Assembly (NCBI GenBank): GCA_022448365.1
Contig: JAKVCS010000004.1
Location: forward strand, 455,858-519,857
Direction of reading: 5' to 3'
DNA from: Saccharospirillaceae bacterium
Lineage (GTDB): Bacteria > Pseudomonadota > Gammaproteobacteria > Pseudomonadales > Oceanobacteraceae
DNA length: 64,000 nucleotides
Shown: positions 8,659-18,762 of the stretch, in pieces
Layout of the letters: each line of letters begins with the position of its first letter
Numbering within the stretch: position 1 is the stretch's first letter
Made by a program: the position numbers and the translations under genes
The notes under the pieces: generated by a model
The model's database searches: none
What the model saw: the letters and a program-made list of their open reading frames with translations, nothing else
Told to the model about the DNA's origin: nothing

Positions 8659-9067
8659 AACAGCCTTATTTTTATTCCCTAGCGTCATTGTGATGGCAGA
8701 AGCATCGGATGCTGGGCAGATGGCAGGAGCGTTGGCTGTAGATCCTTTGGCTTCTGCTGGAAAAGTGATTTTATTTCTGGTGTTGGTTGTTGGTCTGATT
8801 TTTTTTCTGGCATGGCTTGCCGGAAAAAGTCGGGCGCTACCATTAAACGGTGGCCATGGAGAACAGCTTAAAACATTGGCGGTATTACCCTTAGGTATAA
8901 AAGAAAAAGTAGCGGTGGTTCAGGTGGGCGAAAAGCAATTGGTATTAGGCATTACCCCCCAGCAAATTAATTGCTTGGCCGAACTTGATGAACCACTTTC
9001 TACCCCAGACACGACGGCACAGGCTCTCTCATTTTCTGACCTGTTGAAAAAAGCGGTGCGTTCATGA
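8633..9067 (+). CDS. fliO: FliO flagellar export-gate assembly protein
   Basis: FliO helps FliP assemble in the export gate. The 144-residue protein starts with GTG inside fliN, has a signal-like hydrophobic N-terminus and a second strong transmembrane segment ([21 protein letters not shown]), then the cytoplasmic FliO domain with [21 protein letters not shown]. It overlaps fliP by four bases. A start further in would lose the first hydrophobic segment; the GTG at 8,633 is preferred but not certain. Confidence 0.88.
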   Translation: MNVFNACVKTALFLFPSVIVMAEASDAGQMAGALAVDPLASAGKVILFLVLVVGLIFFLAWLAGKSRALPLNGGHGEQLKTLAVLPLGIKEKVAVVQVGEKQLVLGITPQQINCLAELDEPLSTPDTTAQALSFSDLLKKAVRS

Positions 9068-9834
9068 ATCGTCTGGCGATAAAAATACTGTTTATTTTAT
9101 TGTCCACACTGACGATTCCTGCAATGGCTGAAGACGAAGGCACTCAGAAGTCTTTTATCGGCATACCGGCGATGGTTTACCAGGCTAATGAATCCGGTGG
9201 CGAATATACGATAACCCTCCAGATCCTGGCGATTATGACGGTATTGACGGTGCTTCCGTCGTTACTGATTATGATGACCTCGTTTACCCGTATCATTGTG
9301 GTGCTGGCAATTCTCCGCCAGGCTATGGGATTGCAGCAAACCCCATCCAATCAGATCCTCCTGGGGTTAGCTTTGTTTCTGACATTATTTATTATGACTC
9401 CGGTATTTCGCGTGATTAATGTCGATGCGGTGCAGCCTTATTTGAATGAGGAGATTACGCCGCTAGAAGCTGCGGAACGAGCCATCAAACCTTTGCATGG
9501 CTTTATGTTGTCACAGACCCGTGAAAATGACTTGAATCTTTTTATGCGGCTGAGTGGCGAGACGGATATTGCCTCGTCAGCGGATACGCCCATTCATGTT
9601 TTGATTCCGGCTTTTATCACCAGTGAGTTAAAAACGGCATTTCAAATAGGTTTTTTGATTTTTATTCCTTTTCTCATCATTGATCTTGTCGTAGCAAGTA
9701 TCCTGATGGCGATGGGTATGATGATGCTGTCCCCAATCATTATTTCTTTGCCATTTAAAATTATGTTGTTTGTATTGATCGATGGCTGGGCACTGATTAT
9801 GGGGACCCTTGCCAATAGTTTTGGTACGGTCTGA
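9064..9834 (+). CDS. fliP: FliP flagellar export-gate protein
   Basis: FliP forms the five-fold core of the flagellar type III export gate. The 256-residue protein has a cleavable N-terminal signal, the conserved [20 protein letters not shown] segment, the periplasmic loop and C-terminal membrane helices ([31 protein letters not shown]). Coupled to fliO by an ATGA overlap. Confidence 0.97.
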   Translation: MNRLAIKILFILLSTLTIPAMAEDEGTQKSFIGIPAMVYQANESGGEYTITLQILAIMTVLTVLPSLLIMMTSFTRIIVVLAILRQAMGLQQTPSNQILLGLALFLTLFIMTPVFRVINVDAVQPYLNEEITPLEAAERAIKPLHGFMLSQTRENDLNLFMRLSGETDIASSADTPIHVLIPAFITSELKTAFQIGFLIFIPFLIIDLVVASILMAMGMMMLSPIIISLPFKIMLFVLIDGWALIMGTLANSFGTV

Positions 9835-9848
9835 CGAGGGGAATAAGG

Positions 9849-10118
9849 ATGACACCAGCAGAAATCGGCGATCTTTTCACTCATGCGCTTTACATCGTAC
9901 TGGTCATCGTTGGTGCCATGATTGTGCCCAGTCTGATTGTCGGTCTGATGGTCAGTACCTTTCAGGCGGCAACGCAGATTAATGAGCAAACGTTGAGCTT
10001 TCTTCCACGTCTTGTCGTTACCTTACTAGCAATTATTGCCTTTGGTCCCTGGGCTGTAGCAACGGTGTTGGATTTCACTCGCCAGATTTATATGAATATT
10101 CCGTTCATTATCGGTTGA
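9849..10118 (+). CDS. fliQ: FliQ flagellar export-gate protein
   Basis: An 89-residue protein with two membrane helices, the normal size for FliQ, which wraps around FliP/FliR in the export gate. The characteristic VGLMVSTFQAATQINEQTLS segment is present. It follows fliP by 14 bp with GAGGGGAATAAGG as the ribosome site. Confidence 0.96.
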   Translation: MTPAEIGDLFTHALYIVLVIVGAMIVPSLIVGLMVSTFQAATQINEQTLSFLPRLVVTLLAIIAFGPWAVATVLDFTRQIYMNIPFIIG

Positions 10119-10125
10119 GCCGAAT

Positions 10126-10905
10126 ATGTTTGAATTTGATGTAACGGATGTTAGCCACTGGGTCAGTCGCTATGTATTTCCTTTTGCGCGCATAAGCGGT
10201 TTGTTAATGGTGATGCCATTAATAGGAACGCGGATGATATCACAGCGTATTCGGATTTTTCTGGCGGTCGCGATAACACTGGTTGTTGTTCCCGTGTTGC
10301 CACCAATGCCGAAGGTAGAAGCGCTGTCTTTAGCGTCTTTTATCATTGTGATGCAGCAATTGCTTATTGGTATTGCACTTGGGTTTATTGTCGAAATGTT
10401 AACCCAGGTCTATGTTATCGCCGGTCAGTTAATTGCTATGCAAACCGGTTTAGGTATTGCTACGACCGTTGATCCCAGCCAGGGTGCTTCGGTTGTTGTT
10501 GTTTCTCAGTGGTTTTTATTTCTGGTCAGTCTGGTGTTTGTCTCACTGAACGGTCATTTGGTCTTAATCGAAATCTTGGTCGACAGTTTCTTCACATTTC
10601 CGGTCTCTATGGAGGGCTTCAGTGCCAATGATTTTGGCTTGATGATTCGCTGGAGTGGCTGGATGTTTGCTGCGGCATTGGTCATTGCGCTACCAGCTAT
10701 TGCTGCGTTACTGGTGGTTAACCTGGCATTTGGTGTGATGACCCGAGCCGCCCCTCAATTGAATATCTTTGCATTAGGTTTCCCGGTAACCATGGTGGTT
10801 GGCTTGTTTATTATGTGGCTGAATATCAGTGAAATGGCGGCGGGTTTTCAGGTTCATATGGATACTCTGTTTGAGTTTCTGAAAAAGCTCACGTTGAATC
10901 AGTAA
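10126..10905 (+). CDS. fliR: FliR flagellar export-gate protein
   Basis: A 259-residue polytopic membrane protein, the single-copy core subunit of the FliPQR gate. Typical segments are RISGLLMVMPLIGTR near the N-terminus, ALGFIVEMLTQVYVIAGQLI in the middle and RAAPQLNIFALGFP near the end. It starts 7 bp after fliQ and is followed directly by flhB. Confidence 0.96.
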   Translation: MFEFDVTDVSHWVSRYVFPFARISGLLMVMPLIGTRMISQRIRIFLAVAITLVVVPVLPPMPKVEALSLASFIIVMQQLLIGIALGFIVEMLTQVYVIAGQLIAMQTGLGIATTVDPSQGASVVVVSQWFLFLVSLVFVSLNGHLVLIEILVDSFFTFPVSMEGFSANDFGLMIRWSGWMFAAALVIALPAIAALLVVNLAFGVMTRAAPQLNIFALGFPVTMVVGLFIMWLNISEMAAGFQVHMDTLFEFLKKLTLNQ

Positions 10906-10910
10906 GAAAA

Positions 10911-12065
10911 ATGGCAGATCAAGATTCCAGTCAGGAAAAAACAGAAGAACCCACACCCCGAAGGCTTGAAAAAGCCAGGGAAGAGGGGCAGGCCCCGCGT
11001 TCTAAAGAACTGGCGACGACTTTGGTGCTGGTCGTCGGAGCATTAGGTCTGCTGATATTCGGTCCATGGATGGCTGAGCGTATGAACAATATTGCGTTAG
11101 CAAGCTTTACTATAGAACGCGCGGCATTGTTTGACCCTCGGGTAATGTCCAGCCAGTTGGGTGCAGCAATGATCGAGGCTGGCGTAGCGCTCGCACCCTG
11201 GTTGGTGCTGGTGTTAATTGCAGCATTTGCGGGTCCCTTAAGTGTTGGTGGCTGGCTGTTTTCAACCAAAGCAATTACGCCGAAGCTGGATCGCATTAAT
11301 CCGTTGAGTGGCTTGAAGCGTATGTTTTCGATGAACTCACTGGTTGAGTTGATCAAAGCCTGGGCTAAAGTTCTGGTGGTTGGAACCGTTGCCTTTCTAG
11401 TGCTCAGTTATTATTTCGACGATGCTATGGCGCTGCAACATAAGGCTGCAAAACCGGCCATGGATAAAACCATCGAAATTATCATCTGGTCAGTTATCTT
11501 TTTGTGTTTTTCCACCGTGCTGATTGCAATCGCTGATGTGCCTTGGCAAATCTACAGTCACACTAAAAAACTGCGAATGTCGATGCAGGAAATCAAAGAC
11601 GAATTTAAAGAAACCGAAGGCAAGCCTGAAGTTAAAAGTAAAATCCGTCAGTTACAGCGGGAAGTTGCTCAGCGCCGCATGATGGCTGATGTCCCTGATG
11701 CCGATGTTGTGATCACCAACCCGACTCACTATTCGGTTGCATTGAAGTATTCTGCTGAAGCGATGCAGGCGCCATTATTGGTTGCCAAAGGTAGCGATCA
11801 GACCGCTCTCAAAATCCGTGAAATAGCCAAAGAGCACAATGTTGCGCAGATGCAGGCTCCGCCGCTTGCCCGGGCTTTATACACCCACGCAAAAGTAGGT
11901 GAAGAAATCCCAGAAGGCTTATACGTTGCAGTGGCACAGGTGCTGGCATATATCTATCAAATGGATATGTTTGTAAAAGGGCAGGGGCCGAAGCCTGAGC
12001 GCAAACCTGACATGCCAATTCCACGCGACCTGCGGGTTGACCCGGACGGATCGTCACCTCAATAA
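10911..12065 (+). CDS. flhB: FlhB flagellar export-specificity switch protein
   Basis: FlhB has four membrane helices and a cytoplasmic domain that cleaves itself and changes substrate class when FliK signals hook completion. The autocleavage motif NPTH is intact in VVITNPTHYSVALKYS. The N-terminus (EKTEEPTPRRLEKAREEGQ) is canonical. The last ~30 residues are a proline-rich tail. It begins five bases after the fliR stop and ends the fliL operon. Confidence 0.97.
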   Translation: MADQDSSQEKTEEPTPRRLEKAREEGQAPRSKELATTLVLVVGALGLLIFGPWMAERMNNIALASFTIERAALFDPRVMSSQLGAAMIEAGVALAPWLVLVLIAAFAGPLSVGGWLFSTKAITPKLDRINPLSGLKRMFSMNSLVELIKAWAKVLVVGTVAFLVLSYYFDDAMALQHKAAKPAMDKTIEIIIWSVIFLCFSTVLIAIADVPWQIYSHTKKLRMSMQEIKDEFKETEGKPEVKSKIRQLQREVAQRRMMADVPDADVVITNPTHYSVALKYSAEAMQAPLLVAKGSDQTALKIREIAKEHNVAQMQAPPLARALYTHAKVGEEIPEGLYVAVAQVLAYIYQMDMFVKGQGPKPERKPDMPIPRDLRVDPDGSSPQ

Positions 12066-12087
12066 TTTTTAACCAACTGGTGATTTT

Positions 12088-12103
12088 AGGAAAGCTTCTT
12101 GCA
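12088..12103 (+). promoter_or_regulatory. Candidate sigma-54 promoter for flhA
   Basis: In the 90-bp gap before flhA the sequence AGGAAA, five bases, TTGCA retains GG and GC ten bases apart, and the -12 half is perfect. The -24 half is weak. Position (about 50 bp before the start codon) and the known RpoN dependence of flhA in related bacteria support it. Confidence 0.45.
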
Positions 12104-12155
12104 CTACCTCTCGTCAGTGATGAATTTCTGACGTTATTTGGGGTAGTAAAAACAC

Positions 12156-14381
12156 ATGGCCGTTGCTTCTAAACAATCAGTATCGAAACAGCAGGTAACC
12201 GGCCAGCTTAAGCAGATGGCTAATATACTGGCCCAGGGGAATCTCGGTATTCCGATTATGGTTCTGGTGTTGCTCGGTATGATGACCCTGCCACTGCCAC
12301 CCTTTCTGCTTGATACATTTTTTACCTTTAATATCACCCTGTCGATTGTCGTTCTGTTGGTCAGTGTTTATGCACAGCGACCGTTGGATTTCGCTATTTT
12401 TCCGACCATTCTGTTGGTCGCAACGTTATTACGTTTGGCCCTGAATGTGGCATCAACGCGTGTGGTACTGCTTTACGGTCACGAAGGTGGTGATTCGGCA
12501 GGTAAGGTAATTGAAGCGTTTGGTGAAGTGTTGATTGGTGGCAACTATGCAGTTGGTCTGGTTGTTTTTACCATTTTGGTAATTATTAACTTTGTTGTGG
12601 TTACCAAGGGTGCTGGTCGGGTTTCAGAAGTGAGTGCTCGCTTTACTCTGGATGCAATGCCCGGTAAGCAAATGGCGATTGATGCTGACTTAAATGCGGG
12701 TTTAATCGAAGCGGATGAGGCGAAAAAACGCCGCGGCGAAATTGCCGCAGAAGCCGATTTTTATGGCTCGATGGATGGTGCCAGTAAATTCGTCAAAGGC
12801 GATGCGGTAGCCGGCATTTTGATTCTTATCATTAATGTTGTTGGTGGTCTGGCGATCGGTATGGGGCAGCACTCCCTGGGCTTTGGTGATGCATTGTCTG
12901 CTTACAGTTTATTGGCGATTGGTGATGGCCTGGTAGCACAAATACCGTCGTTATTACTGTCGACAGCCACTGCAATTATGGTGACTCGTAACGGTGGCGA
13001 GGAGGCGATGGGTGATCAGGTTGTTGGGCAGATGTTCGGATCATCACGTACGCTCGGCGTCACCTCAGGTTTGTTATTTCTTATGGGCGTTGTACCAGGA
13101 ATGCCTCATTTGGTATTTCTCAGTGCTGCCGCTATTGCAGGCACTGCAGCTTACGTATCTCATTGGCGGAAGGAAGGTGGCAAGTTAGGAGACGCCTTTG
13201 TTCAGCGCTTCGGTTTGCAATCAGACGTCAGCAGTGCCGGTGCAGCAGGTGATGGTTCAAATGCGCTGACTGCACCGCAGGAACAAGCCGAGGCGGCGAT
13301 CAAGCAGATGGAGGTGAAGGAACTCGGCTGGGATGATGTTGAACCCGTCGACCGGGTGGGTCTTGAAGTTGGCTATCGCTTGATCCCTCTGGTAGATAAA
13401 AATCAGGGTGGACAGCTGCTCAATCGTATTAAAGGTGTTCGCCGCAAGCTATCTCAGGATCTGGGTTTTTTGATGCCCTCGGTCCATATTCGCGACAATC
13501 TCGACCTGTTACCTAATCAATACCGCGTCACACTAATGGGAGTGACTCTGGCTGAAGCAGAGATTTATCCTGAGCGTGAGCTGGCGATTAACCCGGGCCA
13601 GGTGTTTGGAGACATTGAAGGCATGGCGACCAAAGATCCGGCTTTTGGATTGGATGCGTTCTGGATTGATACTGATCAGAAAGACAGAGCTCAGACACTG
13701 GGTTATACCGTGGTAGATGCCAGCACCGTGGTTGCAACTCACATCAATCAAAAGCTTCACAAGCATGCCCACGAATTAATTGGTCATGAGGATGTTCAGA
13801 AACTGGTGGATATGCTCGCGAAAACCTCGCCAAAACTGGCGGAGGAGTTGGTACCCAATACCGTCAGTATCAGCCAGTTGTTGAACGTGCTGCAGAGTCT
13901 CCTGAAAGAAAGTGTCCCAGTGCGGGATCTGCGCTCCATTGCCGAGTCTTTGGCGAATATGGGAGGGCAGAGTCAAGATACTGCCGCCATGGTATCCGCT
14001 GCCCGCTTGTCTTTATCGCGCATGATTGTTCAAAACATCTTTGGGAACGCGGATGAGCTGCCGGTTATTACTTTAGATCCACAACTGGAACAGTTGTTGC
14101 TTCAGACTCTGCAGCAAAGTGCGCAACAAGGCAGTCAGTACGGATTAATACTGGAACCTGGCATGGCAGAAACTCTGCAGCGCTCTCTGGGTGAAGCTGC
14201 TCAGGAGCAGGAAGTAGCGGGGCGACCAGCGGTACTGTTGGTGACATCGCAGCTGCGTGCAGCGATGGCGGAATTTATCCGCAACGGCGTCGAAGCCCTG
14301 ACTGTGATGGCGTATCAGGAAATTCCTGATAATAAGAGTATTACCATCGTTGCCAATGTTGGCGCACAAAATAACGGATAA
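12156..14381 (+). CDS. flhA: FlhA flagellar export-ring protein
   Basis: FlhA forms the nonameric export ring and binds chaperone-substrate complexes. The N-terminal half has eight membrane helices with the FHIPEP region (RPLDFAIFPTILLVATLLRL, ARFTLDAMPGKQMAID). The C-terminal ~350 residues are the cytoplasmic domain (GYRLIPLVDKNQGGQLLNRI). At 741 residues it is slightly longer than typical because of an N-terminal ~30-residue leader. It probably starts the flhA-flhF-fleN-fliA transcription unit. Confidence 0.97.
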   Translation: MAVASKQSVSKQQVTGQLKQMANILAQGNLGIPIMVLVLLGMMTLPLPPFLLDTFFTFNITLSIVVLLVSVYAQRPLDFAIFPTILLVATLLRLALNVASTRVVLLYGHEGGDSAGKVIEAFGEVLIGGNYAVGLVVFTILVIINFVVVTKGAGRVSEVSARFTLDAMPGKQMAIDADLNAGLIEADEAKKRRGEIAAEADFYGSMDGASKFVKGDAVAGILILIINVVGGLAIGMGQHSLGFGDALSAYSLLAIGDGLVAQIPSLLLSTATAIMVTRNGGEEAMGDQVVGQMFGSSRTLGVTSGLLFLMGVVPGMPHLVFLSAAAIAGTAAYVSHWRKEGGKLGDAFVQRFGLQSDVSSAGAAGDGSNALTAPQEQAEAAIKQMEVKELGWDDVEPVDRVGLEVGYRLIPLVDKNQGGQLLNRIKGVRRKLSQDLGFLMPSVHIRDNLDLLPNQYRVTLMGVTLAEAEIYPERELAINPGQVFGDIEGMATKDPAFGLDAFWIDTDQKDRAQTLGYTVVDASTVVATHINQKLHKHAHELIGHEDVQKLVDMLAKTSPKLAEELVPNTVSISQLLNVLQSLLKESVPVRDLRSIAESLANMGGQSQDTAAMVSAARLSLSRMIVQNIFGNADELPVITLDPQLEQLLLQTLQQSAQQGSQYGLILEPGMAETLQRSLGEAAQEQEVAGRPAVLLVTSQLRAAMAEFIRNGVEALTVMAYQEIPDNKSITIVANVGAQNNG

Positions 14382-14419
14382 CGAACACGAATTTTTAAGC
14401 TAATGACCGGGGTTCTGGT

Positions 14420-15814
14420 ATGAAAGTGAAACGCTTTGTTGCTGCCAATATGCAACTCGCCCTGCGCAAGGTTTCTCAAGAGTTGGGAGCCGATGCGGTC
14501 ATTATGTCGAGCAAAAAAGTTGAAGAAGGCTTTGAGGTGGTTGCGGCGCTGGATTACCAACCTGGGCTTGAAGCTGAAGGTGAGGATGTTTCCCGCCAAC
14601 TTGAATTGCAGAAAGAACTGGAGGCCGCTAAAGCCTATCGTGAGTCTCGTGGCAGCATTCTGGCTACTGACGATCTTGGTCAAGATCAGCAACAGCGTGT
14701 TGAGTTTGCTCAACGTTCAGATCTGAATTCAACCGAGGGCCTTGAAGAGGTACTGCGTGGTCTGAAAACTAACCAGTTTGACCGCTCGGCTGCTGACAAA
14801 ACCTCGGCAAAATCTGAGTCTGCCAATTTTGATCAGCAAGCGTTCGATGCTCGTGTTGAACAATCGGAAGCGCGTTACAACAGCGCAATGCATGCCATGA
14901 GTGGTGAGCTGAAAGAATTAAAAAACTGGATGGTAAGCCACCAGGGCAGTGCCTGGGACACCAGTCGTCCTTTGACCTGGCAACAATCCCAGCTGTGGCA
15001 GCGTTGCCAGGACGTGGGTCTGGAACCAGCCTGGGCTGATCGTGTCGCCAGCCAGACTGACGATGGCGAATCTCTGGAAGATGCATGGCAACAGACGTTA
15101 AGAAGAATTGCCAGTGATTTACCAATTGCGCCCCCTGAATTGTTGGAAAAAGGCGGACGTTATGCCCTGGTCGGACCAACCGGTGCTGGTAAAACCACCA
15201 CCATCGGCAAACTGGCAGCTCAGTTTGTGATTCATCACGGTCGTGACAGTGTTGCATTAATTACGCTCGATAATTATCGCGTTGCTGCTCACGATCAGAT
15301 CAGCACTTTTTCTCGTTTGCTGGGGGTTGAATTGCATAAGGTAAACGATGAAAAAGCCTTTAAAAATGCGTTGTTAAAAACTCAAAATAAAAAACTGGTG
15401 CTGGTTGATAGTGCTGGATTGGCCAGTCAGGACCCACATTTTCAGACACAATTGTCTATGCTTAAAAAAGCGGGTTCTGGCCTGAAAAAATTGCTGGTAC
15501 TCCCTCTGACCAGTCAGGGGCGATGCCTGCAGGAAAATTATGAACATTTTAAAGCAGCTGGTTTAGTCGGCTGTGTATTTACCAAACTTGATGAGTGTTT
15601 CAGCTTGGGTCCGGCAATGAGTGTTGCTGCTTTGACTAAATTACCAGTCACCATAGTAACTGACGGGCCGCATATACCAGATGACGTACATTATCCGGAT
15701 GCCGTTAAACTGGTTCAGCTGGCCGAGCAAATGGCTCGAATGGCGCGTACCCGTTGGCAAGCAGCCGATGCGATGCACCTGGCAACTCAGTCTCGTTTTC
15801 AACAAGGAGCATAA
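14420..15814 (+). CDS. flhF: FlhF SRP-type GTPase for flagellar pole selection
   Basis: FlhF is an SRP-family GTPase that recruits the first flagellar components to the cell pole. The N-terminus (MKVKRFVAANMQLALRKVS) and the variable basal domain are followed by the NG domain with the P-loop VGPTGAGKTTTIGKLAAQF and VFTKLDECFSLG. In place of the usual DTAG the G3-like segment reads VLVDSAGLASQDP, as in many FlhF proteins. Followed after six bases by fleN, its functional partner. Confidence 0.95.
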   Translation: MKVKRFVAANMQLALRKVSQELGADAVIMSSKKVEEGFEVVAALDYQPGLEAEGEDVSRQLELQKELEAAKAYRESRGSILATDDLGQDQQQRVEFAQRSDLNSTEGLEEVLRGLKTNQFDRSAADKTSAKSESANFDQQAFDARVEQSEARYNSAMHAMSGELKELKNWMVSHQGSAWDTSRPLTWQQSQLWQRCQDVGLEPAWADRVASQTDDGESLEDAWQQTLRRIASDLPIAPPELLEKGGRYALVGPTGAGKTTTIGKLAAQFVIHHGRDSVALITLDNYRVAAHDQISTFSRLLGVELHKVNDEKAFKNALLKTQNKKLVLVDSAGLASQDPHFQTQLSMLKKAGSGLKKLLVLPLTSQGRCLQENYEHFKAAGLVGCVFTKLDECFSLGPAMSVAALTKLPVTIVTDGPHIPDDVHYPDAVKLVQLAEQMARMARTRWQAADAMHLATQSRFQQGA

Positions 15815-15820
15815 CCGAAT

Positions 15821-16639
15821 ATGTCTAGGCACCCTGTACAAGTCATTGCTATCACCGGTGGTAAAGGTGGTGTTGGTAAAAGCAATGTATCGGTGAACCT
15901 GGCAATCGCACTGGCAGAAATGGGCCGGCGAGTTGTGGTTTTAGATGCCGATCTCGGTTTAGCGAATATCGACATTCTGCTGGGTATCAGTTCAACAAAA
16001 ACAATTGAAAATGTGCTGCAGGGCGAGTGCGAACTGCGTGACATTATGGCTCAGGGGCCGGGCGGTATCCGCATTGTCCCAGCCTCATCAGGAACACAGA
16101 AACTGTCTCAGCTGAATTCGATGGAACACGCTGGCCTGATACAGGCATTCAGCGATATTGGTGACGACGTTGATGTTCTTATCATCGATACTGCAGCAGG
16201 TATCTCTGATACCGTCATGAGCTTTGTTCGTGCCGCACAGGAGGTATTAATGGTGGTGACGGACGAGCCAACTTCGATTACCGATGCCTACGCTCAAATA
16301 AAGTTGCTTAACCGTGACTATGGCGTTTTTCGCTTCCGTATCATCGCCAATATGGTGAAGTCACCACAGGAAGGCAATGCGCTATTTGGTAAGCTTACGA
16401 AGGTCACCGACCGATTTTTGGATGTTGCTATGCAGTACGTCGGTGCAATTCCTCAAGACGATGCGGTGAAGCGCGCAGTTCAGCGTCAGAAGGCCGTTGT
16501 GGATGCTTATCCACGCGCAAAGGCGTCGGCGGCTTTCCGTGCGTTATCGAAAAAAGTGGACTCCTGGCCGTTGCCATCAACGCCTCGTGGTCATCTGGAA
16601 TTTTTTGTTGATCGCCTGGTTCAGGAAACCGGGGCGTAG
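15821..16639 (+). CDS. fleN: FleN/FlhG MinD-like ATPase, flagellar number regulator
   Basis: A MinD/ParA-family ATPase that limits flagellar number and antagonises FleQ. The deviant Walker A ITGGKGGVGKSNVSVNLA is at the N-terminus, with DADLGLANIDILLG and LIIDTAAGISD following. The 272-residue length is normal. It lies six bases after flhF and two bases before the fliA frame. Confidence 0.95.
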   Translation: MSRHPVQVIAITGGKGGVGKSNVSVNLAIALAEMGRRVVVLDADLGLANIDILLGISSTKTIENVLQGECELRDIMAQGPGGIRIVPASSGTQKLSQLNSMEHAGLIQAFSDIGDDVDVLIIDTAAGISDTVMSFVRAAQEVLMVVTDEPTSITDAYAQIKLLNRDYGVFRFRIIANMVKSPQEGNALFGKLTKVTDRFLDVAMQYVGAIPQDDAVKRAVQRQKAVVDAYPRAKASAAFRALSKKVDSWPLPSTPRGHLEFFVDRLVQETGA

Positions 16640-16662
16640 TCGTGGTTGCGGGAAGTTGTCTG

Positions 16663-17373
16663 GTGTATTCAGAAGTTCAAAATCACAATGTAGATGAATT
16701 AGTACGAGAGCATGCGCCGCTGGTGAAACGGATTGCGCATCACATGCTCGGACGACTTCCCGATAGTGTTCAGGTCGATGACCTTATCCAGGCCGGTATG
16801 ATCGGTTTATTGGAGGCAACACGCAAATACGATGGCGGAAAAGGTGCCAGTTTTGAAACCTATGCAGGTATTCGTATTCGGGGTGCCATGCTCGATGAAA
16901 TTCGTCGTGGCGACTGGGCTCCCCGGTCTGTGCACCGCAATAGTCGGCGTATCTCTGAAGCCATCAAACAGGTTGAAAGTGAAAAAGGCCGGGATGCTGA
17001 GGATAGCGAAGTCGCTGAATATCTGGGAATTACTCAGCAAGAATACCACTCGATTCTGCAGGACAGCGCCGGTTGTCGGCTATTTAGCTACGAGGAAGTG
17101 CTGGAGAAAAGCGAATCCGGCGCAGATGTGTTTGAAACTGACAGTCCTAACCCATTGGAGGGTATCGAAAGGGGAAGTTTTCAAAACAGTCTGGCCGAGG
17201 CGATCAAAGGGCTTCCAGAGCGTGAGCAGTTGGTGTTGGCGTTGTATTACGACGAGGAGCTCAATCTGAAAGAAATTGGTGCCGTTCTGGGGGTCAGTGA
17301 AAGTCGTGTCAGTCAGATTCATAGCCAGGCCGCGGCCCGTTTACGTTCTCGACTGACTGGTTGGATTGAATAA
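16663..17373 (+). CDS. fliA: FliA flagellar sigma-28 factor
   Basis: Sigma-28 for late flagellar and chemotaxis genes. Region 2 (VKRIAHHMLGRLPDSVQVDD, AGMIGLLEATRKYD) and region 4 (LPEREQLVLALYYDEELNLK, VLGVSESRVSQIHSQA) are intact. The frame also has a GTG at 16,642, but the GTG at 16,663 is preceded by GGAAG at good spacing and is preferred. FlgM, its anti-sigma factor, is not in the window; the HsbA module at 2,600-4,976 probably affects its activity. Confidence 0.94.
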   Translation: MYSEVQNHNVDELVREHAPLVKRIAHHMLGRLPDSVQVDDLIQAGMIGLLEATRKYDGGKGASFETYAGIRIRGAMLDEIRRGDWAPRSVHRNSRRISEAIKQVESEKGRDAEDSEVAEYLGITQQEYHSILQDSAGCRLFSYEEVLEKSESGADVFETDSPNPLEGIERGSFQNSLAEAIKGLPEREQLVLALYYDEELNLKEIGAVLGVSESRVSQIHSQAAARLRSRLTGWIE

Positions 17374-17562
17374 CTCATTTTTCCTCGCAATCTGATTAAT
17401 AAAAACCCTTTACCAAAGCGCTCTTCTGCTCCCTGTCTGATCGATCATCTTGTTACACAATCGCCAATCTGCCCTGCTGGTTTCTGGATAAAGCCATAAC
17501 AAGGTCTACACTAAACCTTAGTAACGACTTGGAATATACAAAGTCGACTAGTGGAGGTCGTT

Positions 17563-17949
17563 TTGGACAAAAATATGAAGATTCTTATCGTTGATGATTT
17601 TTCTACGATGAGACGTATTGTCAAAAATTTACTGCGTGATCTGGGGTTTACCAACACGGCCGAAGCCGATGATGGGACAACTGCTTTACCGATGCTGCAG
17701 AACGGTGATTTTGATTTTCTGGTCACTGATTGGAACATGCCTGGAATGACCGGTCTTGAGCTGCTTAAGAAAGTACGCGAGGACGAGCGTCTGAAGTCCA
17801 TGCCCGTTCTGATGGTAACGGCGGAAGCAAAGCGTGATCAGATTGTCGCGGCAGCACAAGCAGGTGTGAATGGCTACGTTGTTAAGCCTTTCACCGCCGC
17901 AGTGTTGAAGGAAAAAATCGACAAAATCTTTGAACGAGTCGAAGGCTAA
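17563..17949 (+). CDS. cheY: CheY chemotaxis response regulator
   Basis: Single receiver domain that carries phosphate from CheA to Fli[20 protein letters not shown] and the phospho-acceptor in [11 protein letters not shown] are canonical. Although a GTG occurs at 17,551, that codon sits on the ribosome site itself (GGAGG at 17,553-17,557), so the TTG at 17,563 is the likely start, giving [13 protein letters not shown], the usual N-terminus. First gene of the cheYZAB-motCD group. The 189-bp region before it shows no convincing sigma-28 or sigma-54 element. Confidence 0.96.
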   Translation: MDKNMKILIVDDFSTMRRIVKNLLRDLGFTNTAEADDGTTALPMLQNGDFDFLVTDWNMPGMTGLELLKKVREDERLKSMPVLMVTAEAKRDQIVAAAQAGVNGYVVKPFTAAVLKEKIDKIFERVEG

Positions 17950-17964
17950 CCGGAAGGCAACGCG

Positions 17965-18750
17965 ATGTCAGACATCAAACCGCAGGATGATGACGGTGCG
18001 ATCGGCTCAGAGATGAAAACCTTGGCCGAAGGCATGTTAAAGCAGTTGGAAAACGGTGATTTAGGAAAAGCTGTAGCCATGGTTAACGATCTCAATCAAG
18101 TACGTGACCGCACCCTCTATGACGAGATAGGCCGGTTGACTCGTGCACTGCATGAATCCATCAAGAACTTGAAAATCGATTCCATTGGCGCCGGTTCAGA
18201 AATCGAAAATGCGACCGATAAATTAGCGTACGTTGTTGAAATGACAGATAAGTCCGCTAACCGAACAATGGATCTGGTTGAAGCAAGCTTGCCACTGGCG
18301 GCTGATATGCAAAGCCGTTCCGGTGAACTGGCGCAACAATGGCAGCGATTCCTGAACAAAGAATTACGGCCTGAAGAATTCCGTGCTTTGAGCAAAGATA
18401 TTCAGGCGTTTTTACAGAACAGCGAAACTCAATCGCAGCAATTACAGGGTCAGCTATCAGACATTATGCTGGCTCAGGATTTCCAGGATTTAACCGGGCA
18501 GGTTATTCACAAGGTAGCGGATTTAGTCCGCGATGTTGAATCGCGCTTGGTGACTCTGGTGGCTATGGCTGGCCATGTGGATTCCATTACCGGAATTACC
18601 CACGGTGACTTAGAGGTTGGAGAAAGTCAGTCTGAGCCATCTGAGGATGGAAATATTGTGGCTGAAGGCCCCCAGATTGATAAATCCAGCGAAGATGTAG
18701 TTAGTAGCCAGGATGACGTAGATGACTTGTTATCCAGTCTTGGCTTTTAG
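17965..18750 (+). CDS. cheZ: CheZ phosphatase of CheY
   Basis: Dephosphorylates CheY-P. The catalytic glutamine region is AQDFQDLTGQVIHKV, within the long four-helix bundle. The C-terminal peptide DDVDDLLSSLGF is the conserved CheY-binding tail, joined by an acidic flexible linker of about 35 residues. 261 residues, 15 bp after cheY. Confidence 0.95.
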   Translation: MSDIKPQDDDGAIGSEMKTLAEGMLKQLENGDLGKAVAMVNDLNQVRDRTLYDEIGRLTRALHESIKNLKIDSIGAGSEIENATDKLAYVVEMTDKSANRTMDLVEASLPLAADMQSRSGELAQQWQRFLNKELRPEEFRALSKDIQAFLQNSETQSQQLQGQLSDIMLAQDFQDLTGQVIHKVADLVRDVESRLVTLVAMAGHVDSITGITHGDLEVGESQSEPSEDGNIVAEGPQIDKSSEDVVSSQDDVDDLLSSLGF

Positions 18751-18762
18751 AGGAGCTAACGG

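Noticed and set aside
17374..17562. Search for a sigma-28 or sigma-54 promoter before cheY
   Set aside because: Only partial TAAA and GATA-like pieces with wrong spacing; no site is claimed.
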